Below, piece after piece: positions 42,127 through 50,867 of a DNA stretch of 64,000 bases (within the stretch, counting starts at the first letter, position 1; each line of letters opens with the position of its first letter). Location: positions 1-64,000 of the forward strand of contig JACJYH010000007.1 of the NCBI GenBank assembly GCA_020636195.1. The letters are read 5' to 3'. A program made the position numbers and the translations under genes. The notes beneath the pieces were generated by a model. It saw only the letters and a program-made list of their open reading frames with translations. It was not told where the DNA came from and made no database searches. The DNA is from Lewinellaceae bacterium (GTDB taxonomy: Bacteria > Bacteroidota > Bacteroidia > Chitinophagales > Saprospiraceae).

Positions 42127-43443
42127 ATGTCTCATATTGTAGCGATCGTGGGCAGACCAAATGTAGGAAAATCTACATTGTTCAATAGATTGATAGGTGA
42201 ACGTAAAGCCATCATAGACAATGTCAGCGGAGTGACGAGAGACAGAATCTATGGTTTTTCTGACTGGAATGGCAAAAATTTTACAGTGGTGGACACAGGT
42301 GGTTTTGTCAGAGGTTCCAGCGACATCTTTGAAGCAGAAATCCGCAAACAGGTACACATCGCCATTGAAGAAGCGACCATCATCATTTTTCTCACAGACA
42401 CGACTACGGGCATTACCGATTTAGATGAAGAAATTGCCAACATGCTGCGCAAGAGTCCTAAAAAAGTCATCTTGGCTGTCAATAAAGTGGATAATAACCA
42501 GCGTATGCTGATGGCCAATGAGTTTTATAGTTTTGGATTTGAAAACACCGTGTTTATAGCGGGTATTTCAGGCTCAGGAACAGGAGAATTATTGGATATG
42601 ATCGCTGATATGCTACCGGAAGAAGCGCGAGATACTGCAAGTAGTCTAGAAGCAGGAGTGCCAAAAATTGCCATTGTAGGTCAGCCCAATGTAGGCAAAT
42701 CATCCCTCACTAATGCCCTCATCGGTGAAGAAAGAAACATAGTCACAGATGTGGCCGGAACCACGAGAGATTCTATCTACACCTTGTATAATAAATTCGA
42801 AAAGAAGTTTTACTTAATTGATACTGCAGGCCTTCGTAAAAAAGGAAAGGTTAATGAAGACCTAGAATTTTATTCTGTACTCAGAGCCATCAAGTCTATA
42901 GAAGAAGCGGATGTATGCATTCTCATGATTGATGCCATGCATGGTATCGAATCCCAAGACCTGAGCATACTGAGCCTTATACAGAAGAGGAAAAAAGGCG
43001 TCATCATTGTCGTCAATAAATGGGATTTACTGGAAAAGGAAACCAATACGGCCCGAGATTTTGAGAAGAAAATAAAGGAAAAAACCGCACCATTTACAGA
43101 CGTGCCAATACTCTTTACTTCAGTTATGGAAAAACAACGGATCTTCAAAGTCGTAGAATCGGCTCTTGAAGTCTATGACCATAGAAGTATGAAGATAAAA
43201 ACTTCCGATCTCAATGAAACCATGCTTGAGATTATAGAGAAGAATCCACCACCATCCCACCGCGGCAAACATATCAAAATCAAATACATTGTTCAACTGC
43301 CAGTAGCGTATCCAGCCTTCGTGTTCTATGCTAATTTTCCTGAACAAATCAAGGAGTCTTACAAGAATTTTCTTGAGAATCAGTTGCGGGCTATCTTTCC
43401 TTTAAGCGGTGTGACGATCAGTATTTACTTCCGAGATAAATAG
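42127..43443 (+). CDS. der: Ribosome-assembly GTPase Der (EngA)
   Basis: The 438-residue protein has two tandem GTPase domains and a C-terminal KH-like domain, the diagnostic layout of Der. The first domain shows GRPNVGKSTLFNRL, DTGGF and NKVD. The second shows GQPNVGKSSLTNAL, DTAGL and NKWDLL. The KH-like end contains SHRGKHIKIKY. Der acts late in 50S subunit assembly and is essential in most bacteria. Length matches the family (430-500). It begins a run with rfbC and rfbD, 7 bases from rfbC. Confidence 0.97.
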   Translation: MSHIVAIVGRPNVGKSTLFNRLIGERKAIIDNVSGVTRDRIYGFSDWNGKNFTVVDTGGFVRGSSDIFEAEIRKQVHIAIEEATIIIFLTDTTTGITDLDEEIANMLRKSPKKVILAVNKVDNNQRMLMANEFYSFGFENTVFIAGISGSGTGELLDMIADMLPEEARDTASSLEAGVPKIAIVGQPNVGKSSLTNALIGEERNIVTDVAGTTRDSIYTLYNKFEKKFYLIDTAGLRKKGKVNEDLEFYSVLRAIKSIEEADVCILMIDAMHGIESQDLSILSLIQKRKKGVIIVVNKWDLLEKETNTARDFEKKIKEKTAPFTDVPILFTSVMEKQRIFKVVESALEVYDHRSMKIKTSDLNETMLEIIEKNPPPSHRGKHIKIKYIVQLPVAYPAFVFYANFPEQIKESYKNFLENQLRAIFPLSGVTISIYFRDK

Positions 43444-43450
43444 CAAAACA

Positions 43451-43999
43451 ATGGGTTGGAGAGCGTTGAATATAAGTGGCGTTTACACGTATGAACCTAA
43501 AATATGGGGAGATGATCGCGGCTACTTTTTTGAATCTTACAATGCCTCTTCAGTACCTGATGAATTGAAGAATGTACATTTCGTTCAAGACAATGAGGCG
43601 TTGTCAATAAAAGGAGTCATCAGAGGATTGCATTTCCAAAAAGGCGAAGCTGCTCAGAGCAAGTTGGTGCGTTGCGTGGAAGGTGAAATTCTAGATGTCA
43701 TCGTTGATGTGAGACCACAATCACCAACATTTGGCCAACATATTTCTGTCATTTTAAATTCTATCCAAAAGAAGCAGTTATTTGTTCCTCGTGGTTTTGC
43801 CCACGGATATATGGTGCTGTCTGACACAGCTATCTTTGCGTACAAGTGTGATAACTATTACCAACCATCTGCTGAAGGAGGTATTTACTACGCTGATCCG
43901 GCACTAAACATTGACTGGATTCTTCCAAAAGAAAGCCACATCATTTCACCAAAAGATGCAGTCCTTCCTGCGTTATCTGAAATCGTATCAGGCTTATGA
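43451..43999 (+). CDS. rfbC: dTDP-4-dehydrorhamnose 3,5-epimerase
   Basis: The 182-residue cupin protein shows the RmlC signatures FVQDNEALSIKGVIRGLHFQ-type strand, with His in RGLHFQ as the catalytic base, then VRCVEGEILDVIVDVR and FVPRGFAHGYMVLSD. It performs the double epimerisation in dTDP-L-rhamnose synthesis. The next gene, rfbD, overlaps its stop by four bases (ATGA), so they are cotranscribed. The first two genes of the pathway (rfbA, rfbB) are not present in this window. Confidence 0.95.
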   Translation: MGWRALNISGVYTYEPKIWGDDRGYFFESYNASSVPDELKNVHFVQDNEALSIKGVIRGLHFQKGEAAQSKLVRCVEGEILDVIVDVRPQSPTFGQHISVILNSIQKKQLFVPRGFAHGYMVLSDTAIFAYKCDNYYQPSAEGGIYYADPALNIDWILPKESHIISPKDAVLPALSEIVSGL

Positions 44000-44880
44000 A
44001 TGGTGAGTTTGCTATGAAAATTCTGGTCCTCGGCGCTGATGGACAAATAGGGAGTGAATTCAGAGAACAAGCCCACAATTGGCCGGAAATCCAATTTAAT
44101 TTCTGTTCAAAAGGCGATGTAGATATCCTTGATTTTAATCAGATCAAAACCCATGTTGATAGATTTCAACCTAATTTTTTAATCAATTGCAGCGCATATA
44201 CTGCCGTAGATAAAGCAGAATCAGAAGAAGAAAAATGTATGCAAATCAATGTCTCAGGTGTGGAAAATTTGGTCAAAGCATTGGCAGGGACGGATACTGT
44301 TTTAGTACATTTCTCATCTGATTATGTCTATCATGTTCCTGGGCCATGGCCCATCTTAGAGACTTCAGAGATACATCCATTGGGTGTATATGCCAGATCA
44401 AAAGCACAAGGTGATTTGGCCATCCTTCAATCTGGGATTAAGGCGATGATCTGGCGTATTTCATGGGTCGTCTCTCCTTTCAGGCATAATTTTATCAAAA
44501 CCATGGTAAAGTTGACCTCAGAAAGACCACAGCTCAATGTGGTAGATGATCAGTTTGGCGCTATCACCTACACCTATGATTTGGTGCATGCGCTCATGAA
44601 GGCACTAATACATACAAAAAGCGATGCTACTAGAGATTATTCCGGCATCTACAATTACGCAAATGAAGGGCTCACAACATGGTATGATTTGGCCTATCGC
44701 ATCACAAAACACAGAGATATACCGTGCAAGATAATCCCGATACCGACAGAAGCTTATCCAACTCCAGCTGCCAGACCTCATTGGAGTGTTTTGGATAAAG
44801 ATAAAGTGAAAAGAACCTTTGATATCCTTATTCCTCATTGGTATGATGCGCTTAAAAGATGCTTAGACAGGCTCGAATGA
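43996..44880 (+). CDS. rfbD: dTDP-4-dehydrorhamnose reductase
   Basis: The 294-residue NADPH-dependent reductase opens with the Rossmann motif MKILVLGADGQIGSEF and carries NCSAYTAVDKAESE, HFSSDYVYH, YARSKAQGD (YxxxK) and WRISWV motifs of the RmlD family. It makes the final step of dTDP-L-rhamnose synthesis. Two starts are possible: the ATG at 43996, overlapping the rfbC stop (coupled translation), and the ATG at 44014, where the Rossmann strand begins as in most homologues. I list the upstream one but the second is nearly as likely. Confidence 0.95.
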   Translation: MNGEFAMKILVLGADGQIGSEFREQAHNWPEIQFNFCSKGDVDILDFNQIKTHVDRFQPNFLINCSAYTAVDKAESEEEKCMQINVSGVENLVKALAGTDTVLVHFSSDYVYHVPGPWPILETSEIHPLGVYARSKAQGDLAILQSGIKAMIWRISWVVSPFRHNFIKTMVKLTSERPQLNVVDDQFGAITYTYDLVHALMKALIHTKSDATRDYSGIYNYANEGLTTWYDLAYRITKHRDIPCKIIPIPTEAYPTPAARPHWSVLDKDKVKRTFDILIPHWYDALKRCLDRLE

Positions 44881-44989
44881 GCAAGAATGGAGATGATTAT
44901 TTCTCCAAAAATCTTAAATATTTCTTAATTCATTAAACCTTCTTACTTGTAGAAAGTCTATTTTTTATCAATGTGACAATTTACAATTG

Positions 44990-45565
44990 ATGGTAGATGA
45001 CAAAACAATGATAGCACTGATCAAGGAACCTTCGAAATCGAGGGAAGGCTTCAGGTTATTGGTATCTCAAAGTAAAGAGAAATTGTATTGGCATATCAGG
45101 AAGATGGTAAAGAATCACGATGATGCAGATGATATTTTGCAGAATGTGTATGTAAAAGTTTTTAAAAATATTGGCGATTTTAAAGGTGAATCATCATTGT
45201 TTACCTGGATGTTTCGGATAGCGAATAATGAAAGTCTCAATTTCCTCAAGGCGACTAAAAACAAGGAAAAGGTGCAGTTGGAGGAGTTTCATTATAATGG
45301 TGTGACGGTAAGCCAAAGCCATTTTGATGAAGAGGCGACGTATCAAAATCTGATGTTAGCAGTAGATAAGCTGCCGGAAAAGCAGAAGGAAGTCTTTATG
45401 ATGAGATATTTTGAAGAACTAACATATAAAGATATGGAAGGCATCACTGGCACCAGCCAAGGAGCGCTGAAGGCATCTTTTCATTTGGCAGTACAGAAAA
45501 TCACCCAAAATTTAATTAAAAATAACGAAAAATGGATAACCATAAAGAGATACAAGACGAATTGA
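44990..45565 (+). CDS. ECF-type RNA polymerase sigma factor
   Basis: The 191-residue protein has a sigma-70 region 2 (about 20-90) with HDDADDILQNVYVKVFKN and FTWMFRIANNESLNFL, and a region 4 helix-turn-helix (about 125-180) with LPEKQKEVFMMRYFEELTYK. I use the ATG at 44990; an in-frame TTG lies one codon upstream. The following gene starts 33 bases inside this one, so they are translationally coupled, and it looks like the cognate anti-sigma factor. This sigma/anti-sigma/Spy-like order is common in Bacteroidota. Confidence 0.9.
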   Translation: MVDDKTMIALIKEPSKSREGFRLLVSQSKEKLYWHIRKMVKNHDDADDILQNVYVKVFKNIGDFKGESSLFTWMFRIANNESLNFLKATKNKEKVQLEEFHYNGVTVSQSHFDEEATYQNLMLAVDKLPEKQKEVFMMRYFEELTYKDMEGITGTSQGALKASFHLAVQKITQNLIKNNEKWITIKRYKTN

Positions 45566-45969
45566 TGGAAACGTCACCATTGCTAAGCAAACTAAAAGAA
45601 GTACCTTCTTTTGAAGTTCCAGAAGCGTATTTCAATGATTTGGAAGAGAAGGTTTTACATCGATTGAATGCAAATGAAAAACCTCCAAAAGTCATCAACA
45701 TCAACAGAAGATTATTAGGTGTCGCTGCTGCAATTGTATTGATCTTAGCATCCATTTTCCTTTTCAACCAGCGAACGGTCAGCGATGCAACTTTTGCCAA
45801 TTCTAGTTCTGAAGATTCAGAATTGTACATGGATTATTTGGTGCAAAATCCGGATGAAATTGACCTAGACTTGCTTGTAGAAGGCGGCTTATTTGATGAT
45901 ATGGACGTAGAATCCACGTCTCGCAATGATGGAATCAAGCCAATTGACAGTACAAATTTATATTATTAA
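45532..45969 (+). CDS. Probable membrane-anchored anti-sigma factor
   Basis: The 145-residue protein has a cytoplasmic N-terminal part with helices (PLLSKLKEVPSFEVPEAYF), one membrane helix (about 63-79, LLGVAAAIVLILASIFLF) and an acidic extracytoplasmic tail containing many Asp, Glu and Ser residues. No zinc-binding HxxxCxxC motif is seen, so it would be an atypical anti-sigma factor. The 34-base overlap with the sigma gene and the following Spy-like gene support the role. Confidence 0.6.
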   Translation: MDNHKEIQDELMETSPLLSKLKEVPSFEVPEAYFNDLEEKVLHRLNANEKPPKVININRRLLGVAAAIVLILASIFLFNQRTVSDATFANSSSEDSELYMDYLVQNPDEIDLDLLVEGGLFDDMDVESTSRNDGIKPIDSTNLYY

Positions 45970-46006
45970 AAGAGTTTTTTTTATAACAATTATTAAATCT
46001 ATTCTC

Positions 46007-46453
46007 ATGAACATCAAGTATTTATTATTTGCTTTACTCGGGTTCTTTACATTTTCAAATGCCATTATAGCCCAAGGCAATCCCGGACGTGAAAGGATCA
46101 GTGAAAAAATAAAATCGCACAAGGTTGCTTTCATCTCTGAAAAGTTGAACCTTTCAGAAGAAGAGGCGCAGAGATTTTGGCCTATCTACAATCAATATCA
46201 AAATGAGCTGATGGAGAATAAAGAATCCATCATGATGCGACCAAATCCTGATATGAATGACGCAGAAGCTGAAAAACTGATGGACAATTTTTTAAGGATG
46301 CGAGAAAAAGAAATCCAAATCCAGCGACATTATATCCAAAAGTTTAAAACAGCCATTCCACCAAGAAAAATAGCCATGCTTTATAAAGCTGATAGGGAAT
46401 TTAAAGAAGAAATGGTCTCACGGATCAAAGACAAAAGGCAGCGTAAAGGTTAG
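46007..46453 (+). CDS. Exported Spy/CpxP-like periplasmic protein
   Basis: Starting at the ATG at 46007, the 148-residue protein has a good signal peptide (about 1-22); an in-frame upstream ATG would add residues that hide it. The mature helix-rich part contains ISEKLNLSEEEAQRFWPIYN, then a long basic/acidic helix and RKIAMLYKADREF. This pattern is that of LTXXQ/Spy-type periplasmic chaperone proteins in Bacteroidota, which are often encoded with ECF sigma factors and respond to envelope stress. A rho-independent terminator follows. Confidence 0.72.
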   Translation: MNIKYLLFALLGFFTFSNAIIAQGNPGRERISEKIKSHKVAFISEKLNLSEEEAQRFWPIYNQYQNELMENKESIMMRPNPDMNDAEAEKLMDNFLRMREKEIQIQRHYIQKFKTAIPPRKIAMLYKADREFKEEMVSRIKDKRQRKG

Positions 46454-46460
46454 CAAAATG

Positions 46461-46491
46461 AGCCGATGGAGTTTTTTCATCGGCTTTTTTA
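46461..46491 (+). terminator. Terminator after the sigma/anti-sigma/Spy-like genes
   Basis: AGCCGATG (46461-46468) pairs perfectly with CATCGGCT (46478-46485), followed by a run of T residues. Confidence 0.9.
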
Positions 46492-46521
46492 TTCTGATAA
46501 AAACTGCATCAAAGTGCAAAA

Positions 46522-49500
46522 TCAATTGATCTTATATGGTATTTGTAGATTTGAAAGTTCATTGACTAATTCATTGTCCACTTTCACCTTATGGCTTGAA
46601 GACAATAGATCCAATTCGATATCCAAATCCGCATCCACCAGTTTTATTTTAAATCCATGTGGGCCTGGATGAGATATACACAGGGTTTCAATTTTTTGCG
46701 CAATAACTTCTGTTATTTGATCCAATGATAATTTTAGAGTGATGGATTTCGTCAGCATTGTACCCACGGTATCCAGCATTTTGATGTTTTTCACCCTGAA
46801 AAAGTATCGATCAGAGTTATATCCTTTTTCATTCATTCCCTCCACGTAGATCACATTGCCTTTTTCTAGAAGATGTTTAAAGTTCAGGTATTGTTCATTG
46901 AAAACACTGAGAGTTGTACTTCCTACAAAATCTTGAATTGTAAACCGACCGTAACCATTTCCTTTTTGATTCACTGCATGGACGACATCTGTCACAATGC
47001 CACCCAATTTCAATGTGGAACCTATGACATCATCGACTTTATCCAGAGAACAATTGATGAAGTTTTTGAATTCCAAATGGTAATCGTCTAGCGGATGGCC
47101 ACTGATGTAGATGCCCGTGACTTCCTTCTCCTTCTCAAGTTTATCAATGAGATTCCATTCTGGTACGTTTGATGGTTTCGGAGTTTCTATATAGTTAGTC
47201 ATGGAATCACCGAATAGTGATAATTGATTAGAATCCCTTTGCGCTTGGAAATTGGCACCATACCTCAACAATGATTCAATGAATGTATCATTTTTGTCAT
47301 CAGGTTCAAAATATTGAGCCCTATAGATATTCTCAAACGAATCAAAAGCACCTCCCAATACCAAGCTATCCATACATTTTTTATTGACCGCCCTTAGGTT
47401 CAACCTTCTCATCATATCATAGACATCTTGGAAAGGACCTTTTTGCCTTCTTTGATTCACGATTTCATCCACGGGGCCTTCTCCCACACCCTTCAGCGCA
47501 GACAGTCCAAAACGTATTTGACCTTTACTATTGACAGTAAATTTACTGTTGCTTTCGTTGATATCGGGACCAAGAACTTTGATACCCATTCTCTTCGTGT
47601 CTTGGAGGTAAAAATCTATTTTTGAAATGTCATTTTTATTGTGGTTCAATACTGCCGCCATATATGCCGCAGGATAATGTGCTTTCAAAAATGCGGTTTG
47701 AAAGGCGATGTAAGCATAACACGTTGCATGTGATTTGTTGAATGCGTAGGAGGCAAAAGCTTCCCAATCGGACCAAATCTTCTTTGCTATTTCTTCATCA
47801 TGGCCATGATTTTTGCATCCCTCTAGAAATTTAGGAAACATTTTGTCCAGCTCAGCTTTCTGTTTTTTCCCCATAGCCTTCCGCAACACGTCTGCCTCAC
47901 CTTTTGAGAATCCTGCTAACTTCTGCGAAAGGAGCATCACCTGCTCTTGATACACCGTTATACCATAGGTTTCTTGCAGGTACTCTTCCATTTCCGGAAG
48001 GTCATATACCGTTTTTTCTTGACCGTGCTTTCGTGCGATAAAATTGGGTAAATACTGTAGCGGTCCAGGTCTGTACAACGCTACCATTGCAATCAGTTGC
48101 TCAAAGTTGGTGGGCGCTAAGTCCTTTAAGTATTTTTGCATTCCAATGGATTCAAATTGGAAGATTCCGGCCATTTCGGCATTTTGGAACAGTTCAAATG
48201 TTTTCTCATCTTCCAATGAAATATTGTCTATATCTATGGTATCACTGTACTTTTCTTCGATGATTTCTATGGCGTCTTTGATAATCGTCAGTGTTTTTAA
48301 ACCTAAGAAATCCATCTTCAGTAATCCTGCCTCCTCAGCGACACTGTTGTCATATTGTGAGACCAACAATTCAGAATCTTTTGCCAATGATACAGGGATG
48401 TAATCCGTGATATCGCCAGGAGTGATGATGACACCACAGGCATGGATTCCCGTATTTCTCACAGAACCTTCCAATTGTTTCGCTGTGCGAATCATCTGAC
48501 CGATGTCGCCTTTTTCTTCTGCCAATTGCCTGAATTGCATGGCTTTTTCTTTGTCATCAGTGCTCAGTTGCTCCTTCAGCTTGGGATCAACGTCTTTTTC
48601 TGCCAGTACGGCCTTCAAGGTTGCATTGAGATGTGAAGGAAAAGATTTGGCAATCCTATCTACTTCTGACAATGGAATATTCATCACCCTGCCTACGTCC
48701 CGCAATGAAGATTTAGCAGCCATTGTGCCGTAGGTTACGATTTGAGCCACTTGATTTTTACCGTATTTTTCCATTACATAGTTGATCACCTTGTCACGTC
48801 CGTCATCATCAAAGTCGATGTCAATATCCGGCATAGAGACTCTCTCAGGATTGAGAAATCTCTCGAAAAGGAGATCATATTTTATTGGATCAATATTTGT
48901 GATACCCAAACAATATGCGACACAAGATCCCGCTGCAGAACCACGTCCAGGCCCAACTGAGACGCCAATGGACCTAGCCACACTGGTGAAGTCTTGCACG
49001 ATTAAGAAATAACCTGAATATTTTGATCTGACGATGACATCCAATTCAAAATTCAAACGATCTTCTATTTCCTTTGTGATGCTGCCATACTTGTGTTGTG
49101 CACCTTTAAAGGTAAGATATCTCAAATAATCCTCTTGATTATTGTAACCTTCAGGTATTGGAAATGCTGGTAGTAATATCTGTCGAGCCAAATCAAGCGA
49201 TTCTACCTTGTCTTCTATTTCCATGGTATTTTCTATGGCACTTTTCACATCTCCAAAGAGCGTGTTCATTTCCGCTTTTGTCTTGAAATAGAAGTCTTCG
49301 CTCGGAAATTTGAAGCGGTTTTGCTCTTCTAGTACAGATCCTGTGTTGACACAAAGTAAAACATCATGTGGGGATGCATCTTCCTTCTCAACATAATGTG
49401 CATCATTGGTGACAATAGTTTTTAGGTTGTATTTTTTTGCCAATTGAATGAGAACTTGATTGACGTCTTCTTGACTTTTGCCAGTCCCGTCAATGTTGCT

Positions 49501-50052
49501 CATGTTGCTATGTCTTTGGAGCTCGACATAAAAATCTTCACCAAATAAATCTACCCACCATTTGAGCTTTTCTTCCGCTTCCTCGATATCACCAAAGAGG
49601 ATGGCTTGAGGTATTTCTGCGCCGATGCAGCAGCTTGTAGCAATCAATCCTTCGTGATATTTTTCTACAAGAGATTTATCAATACGTGGATATTTACCGT
49701 ACAAACCTTCTGTATATCCTAGTGAGCAGAGTTTTGTTAAATTTTGATAGCCAATCTCATTTTTTGCCAGCATCAGTTGGTGATATCTTACATCCTTCTG
49801 ACCACGTGATTTTTCAAAACTCTTCACATGGCGATCTTCTACCAGATAAAATTCACAGCCTATGATCGGTTTTATTTGTTGTGCTTTTGCCTCTTTTACA
49901 AATTTAAAAACCCCAAACATATTGCCGTGATCTGTAATGGCAACTGCTTTCTGACCGTCACTTTTTGCTTTTTTTATAAGCTTTTTTATATCAGAGGCAC
50001 CATCCAGCAGTGAAAATTGCGTATGAGAATGTAGGTGGCAAAAATCTACCAT
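46522..50052 (-). CDS. dnaE: DNA polymerase III alpha subunit
   Basis: The 1176-residue protein has an N-terminal PHP domain (CHLHSHTQFSLLDGASDIKKL opening, with HxH), palm and thumb regions with GPGRGSAAGS and the catalytic DIDIDF, and a C-terminal OB-fold region. Length fits DnaE1. I place the start at the ATG at 50052, because a TTG at 50085 that extends the frame falls inside a -7 promoter element. Convergent with the Spy-like gene across a terminator. A replicative polymerase on this strand suggests an ordinary core region. Confidence 0.96.
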   Translation of the reverse strand: MVDFCHLHSHTQFSLLDGASDIKKLIKKAKSDGQKAVAITDHGNMFGVFKFVKEAKAQQIKPIIGCEFYLVEDRHVKSFEKSRGQKDVRYHQLMLAKNEIGYQNLTKLCSLGYTEGLYGKYPRIDKSLVEKYHEGLIATSCCIGAEIPQAILFGDIEEAEEKLKWWVDLFGEDFYVELQRHSNMSNIDGTGKSQEDVNQVLIQLAKKYNLKTIVTNDAHYVEKEDASPHDVLLCVNTGSVLEEQNRFKFPSEDFYFKTKAEMNTLFGDVKSAIENTMEIEDKVESLDLARQILLPAFPIPEGYNNQEDYLRYLTFKGAQHKYGSITKEIEDRLNFELDVIVRSKYSGYFLIVQDFTSVARSIGVSVGPGRGSAAGSCVAYCLGITNIDPIKYDLLFERFLNPERVSMPDIDIDFDDDGRDKVINYVMEKYGKNQVAQIVTYGTMAAKSSLRDVGRVMNIPLSEVDRIAKSFPSHLNATLKAVLAEKDVDPKLKEQLSTDDKEKAMQFRQLAEEKGDIGQMIRTAKQLEGSVRNTGIHACGVIITPGDITDYIPVSLAKDSELLVSQYDNSVAEEAGLLKMDFLGLKTLTIIKDAIEIIEEKYSDTIDIDNISLEDEKTFELFQNAEMAGIFQFESIGMQKYLKDLAPTNFEQLIAMVALYRPGPLQYLPNFIARKHGQEKTVYDLPEMEEYLQETYGITVYQEQVMLLSQKLAGFSKGEADVLRKAMGKKQKAELDKMFPKFLEGCKNHGHDEEIAKKIWSDWEAFASYAFNKSHATCYAYIAFQTAFLKAHYPAAYMAAVLNHNKNDISKIDFYLQDTKRMGIKVLGPDINESNSKFTVNSKGQIRFGLSALKGVGEGPVDEIVNQRRQKGPFQDVYDMMRRLNLRAVNKKCMDSLVLGGAFDSFENIYRAQYFEPDDKNDTFIESLLRYGANFQAQRDSNQLSLFGDSMTNYIETPKPSNVPEWNLIDKLEKEKEVTGIYISGHPLDDYHLEFKNFINCSLDKVDDVIGSTLKLGGIVTDVVHAVNQKGNGYGRFTIQDFVGSTTLSVFNEQYLNFKHLLEKGNVIYVEGMNEKGYNSDRYFFRVKNIKMLDTVGTMLTKSITLKLSLDQITEVIAQKIETLCISHPGPHGFKIKLVDADLDIELDLLSSSHKVKVDNELVNELSNLQIPYKIN

Positions 50053-50082
50053 AATAATTGAAGTATGAGATTGAGTCAGATG

Positions 50083-50090
50083 CAAAGATA
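50083..50090 (-). promoter_or_regulatory. -7 element of the dnaE promoter
   Basis: CAAAGATA on the plus strand is TATCTTTG on the minus strand, a perfect TAnnTTTG match. Initiation near 50077 supports the ATG at 50052 rather than a TTG at 50085. A -33 element is not clear. Confidence 0.5.
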
Positions 50091-50234
50091 ATCGAATATC
50101 TGCGAAATGAGACAGCCTTGATGGATATTAAAACCTTATAATTTTGTTAATTGGGCATCAATTCCAATGGTTCTTAGGCATCATTTGATACCTTTATGCA
50201 CTCAATTTAAATAGTTGTTTTCTATACACATCAT

Positions 50235-50864
50235 ATGATTCGTACGCAAAATTTAGAGTTCAGATATCAAGGATCGGATTCCATCCATTTCCCTGATTTG
50301 CAATGCGTTGAAAACGATAAATTATTGGTATTGGGTCATTCTGGCGTTGGAAAATCTACATTGCTCCATCTACTTGGTGGATTGATTAAACCAATAAGAG
50401 GCAAAATTGAGATCGGAAACACAGATATTTCTACATTGGGTACATCACGGTTAGATGCATTTAGAGGAAAAAACATAGGGATCATTTTCCAACAAAATCA
50501 CTTTATTCAATCATTAAATGTACTCGAAAATGTTCTCATTGCACAGTCTATGATAGGAACAACACCTGATGTTCAGCGCGCAAAATCTCTTTTAGACTCT
50601 CTAAATTTGAGTGGTAAATATAAAAGTAAAATGCATGAATTAAGTCAGGGAGAAAGACAGAGAGTTGCAATAGCAAGGGCTGCCATCAATAGCCCAAAGG
50701 TGATTTTAGCGGATGAACCTACTTCTGCCTTAGATGACGAACATTGCAATAAGGTCTTTGATCTCATGGACGCATTGACAGCTTCATTAAAATGTGCTTT
50801 CGTCATCGTCACACATGATAATAGATTGAAGGATAAAATTGATAACCAAGTTGTTATAAAGTAG
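50235..50864 (+). CDS. ABC transporter ATP-binding protein (LolD/MacB type)
   Basis: This 209-residue protein has Walker A (GHSGVGKST), Q-loop (IIFQQNHF), the ABC signature LSQGERQRVAIARA, Walker B (VILADEPTSALD) and the H-loop (VTHDNR), so it should be active. Sequence and small size are of the LolD/MacB/FtsE group. The permease gene follows after three bases, then two DUF3299-like genes. That order matches the zinc-responsive operon known from Pseudomonas (ATPase, His-rich permease, DUF3299 lipoprotein), although no Zur site was recognised here. Confidence 0.88.
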   Translation: MIRTQNLEFRYQGSDSIHFPDLQCVENDKLLVLGHSGVGKSTLLHLLGGLIKPIRGKIEIGNTDISTLGTSRLDAFRGKNIGIIFQQNHFIQSLNVLENVLIAQSMIGTTPDVQRAKSLLDSLNLSGKYKSKMHELSQGERQRVAIARAAINSPKVILADEPTSALDDEHCNKVFDLMDALTASLKCAFVIVTHDNRLKDKIDNQVVIK

Positions 50865-50867
50865 CCT

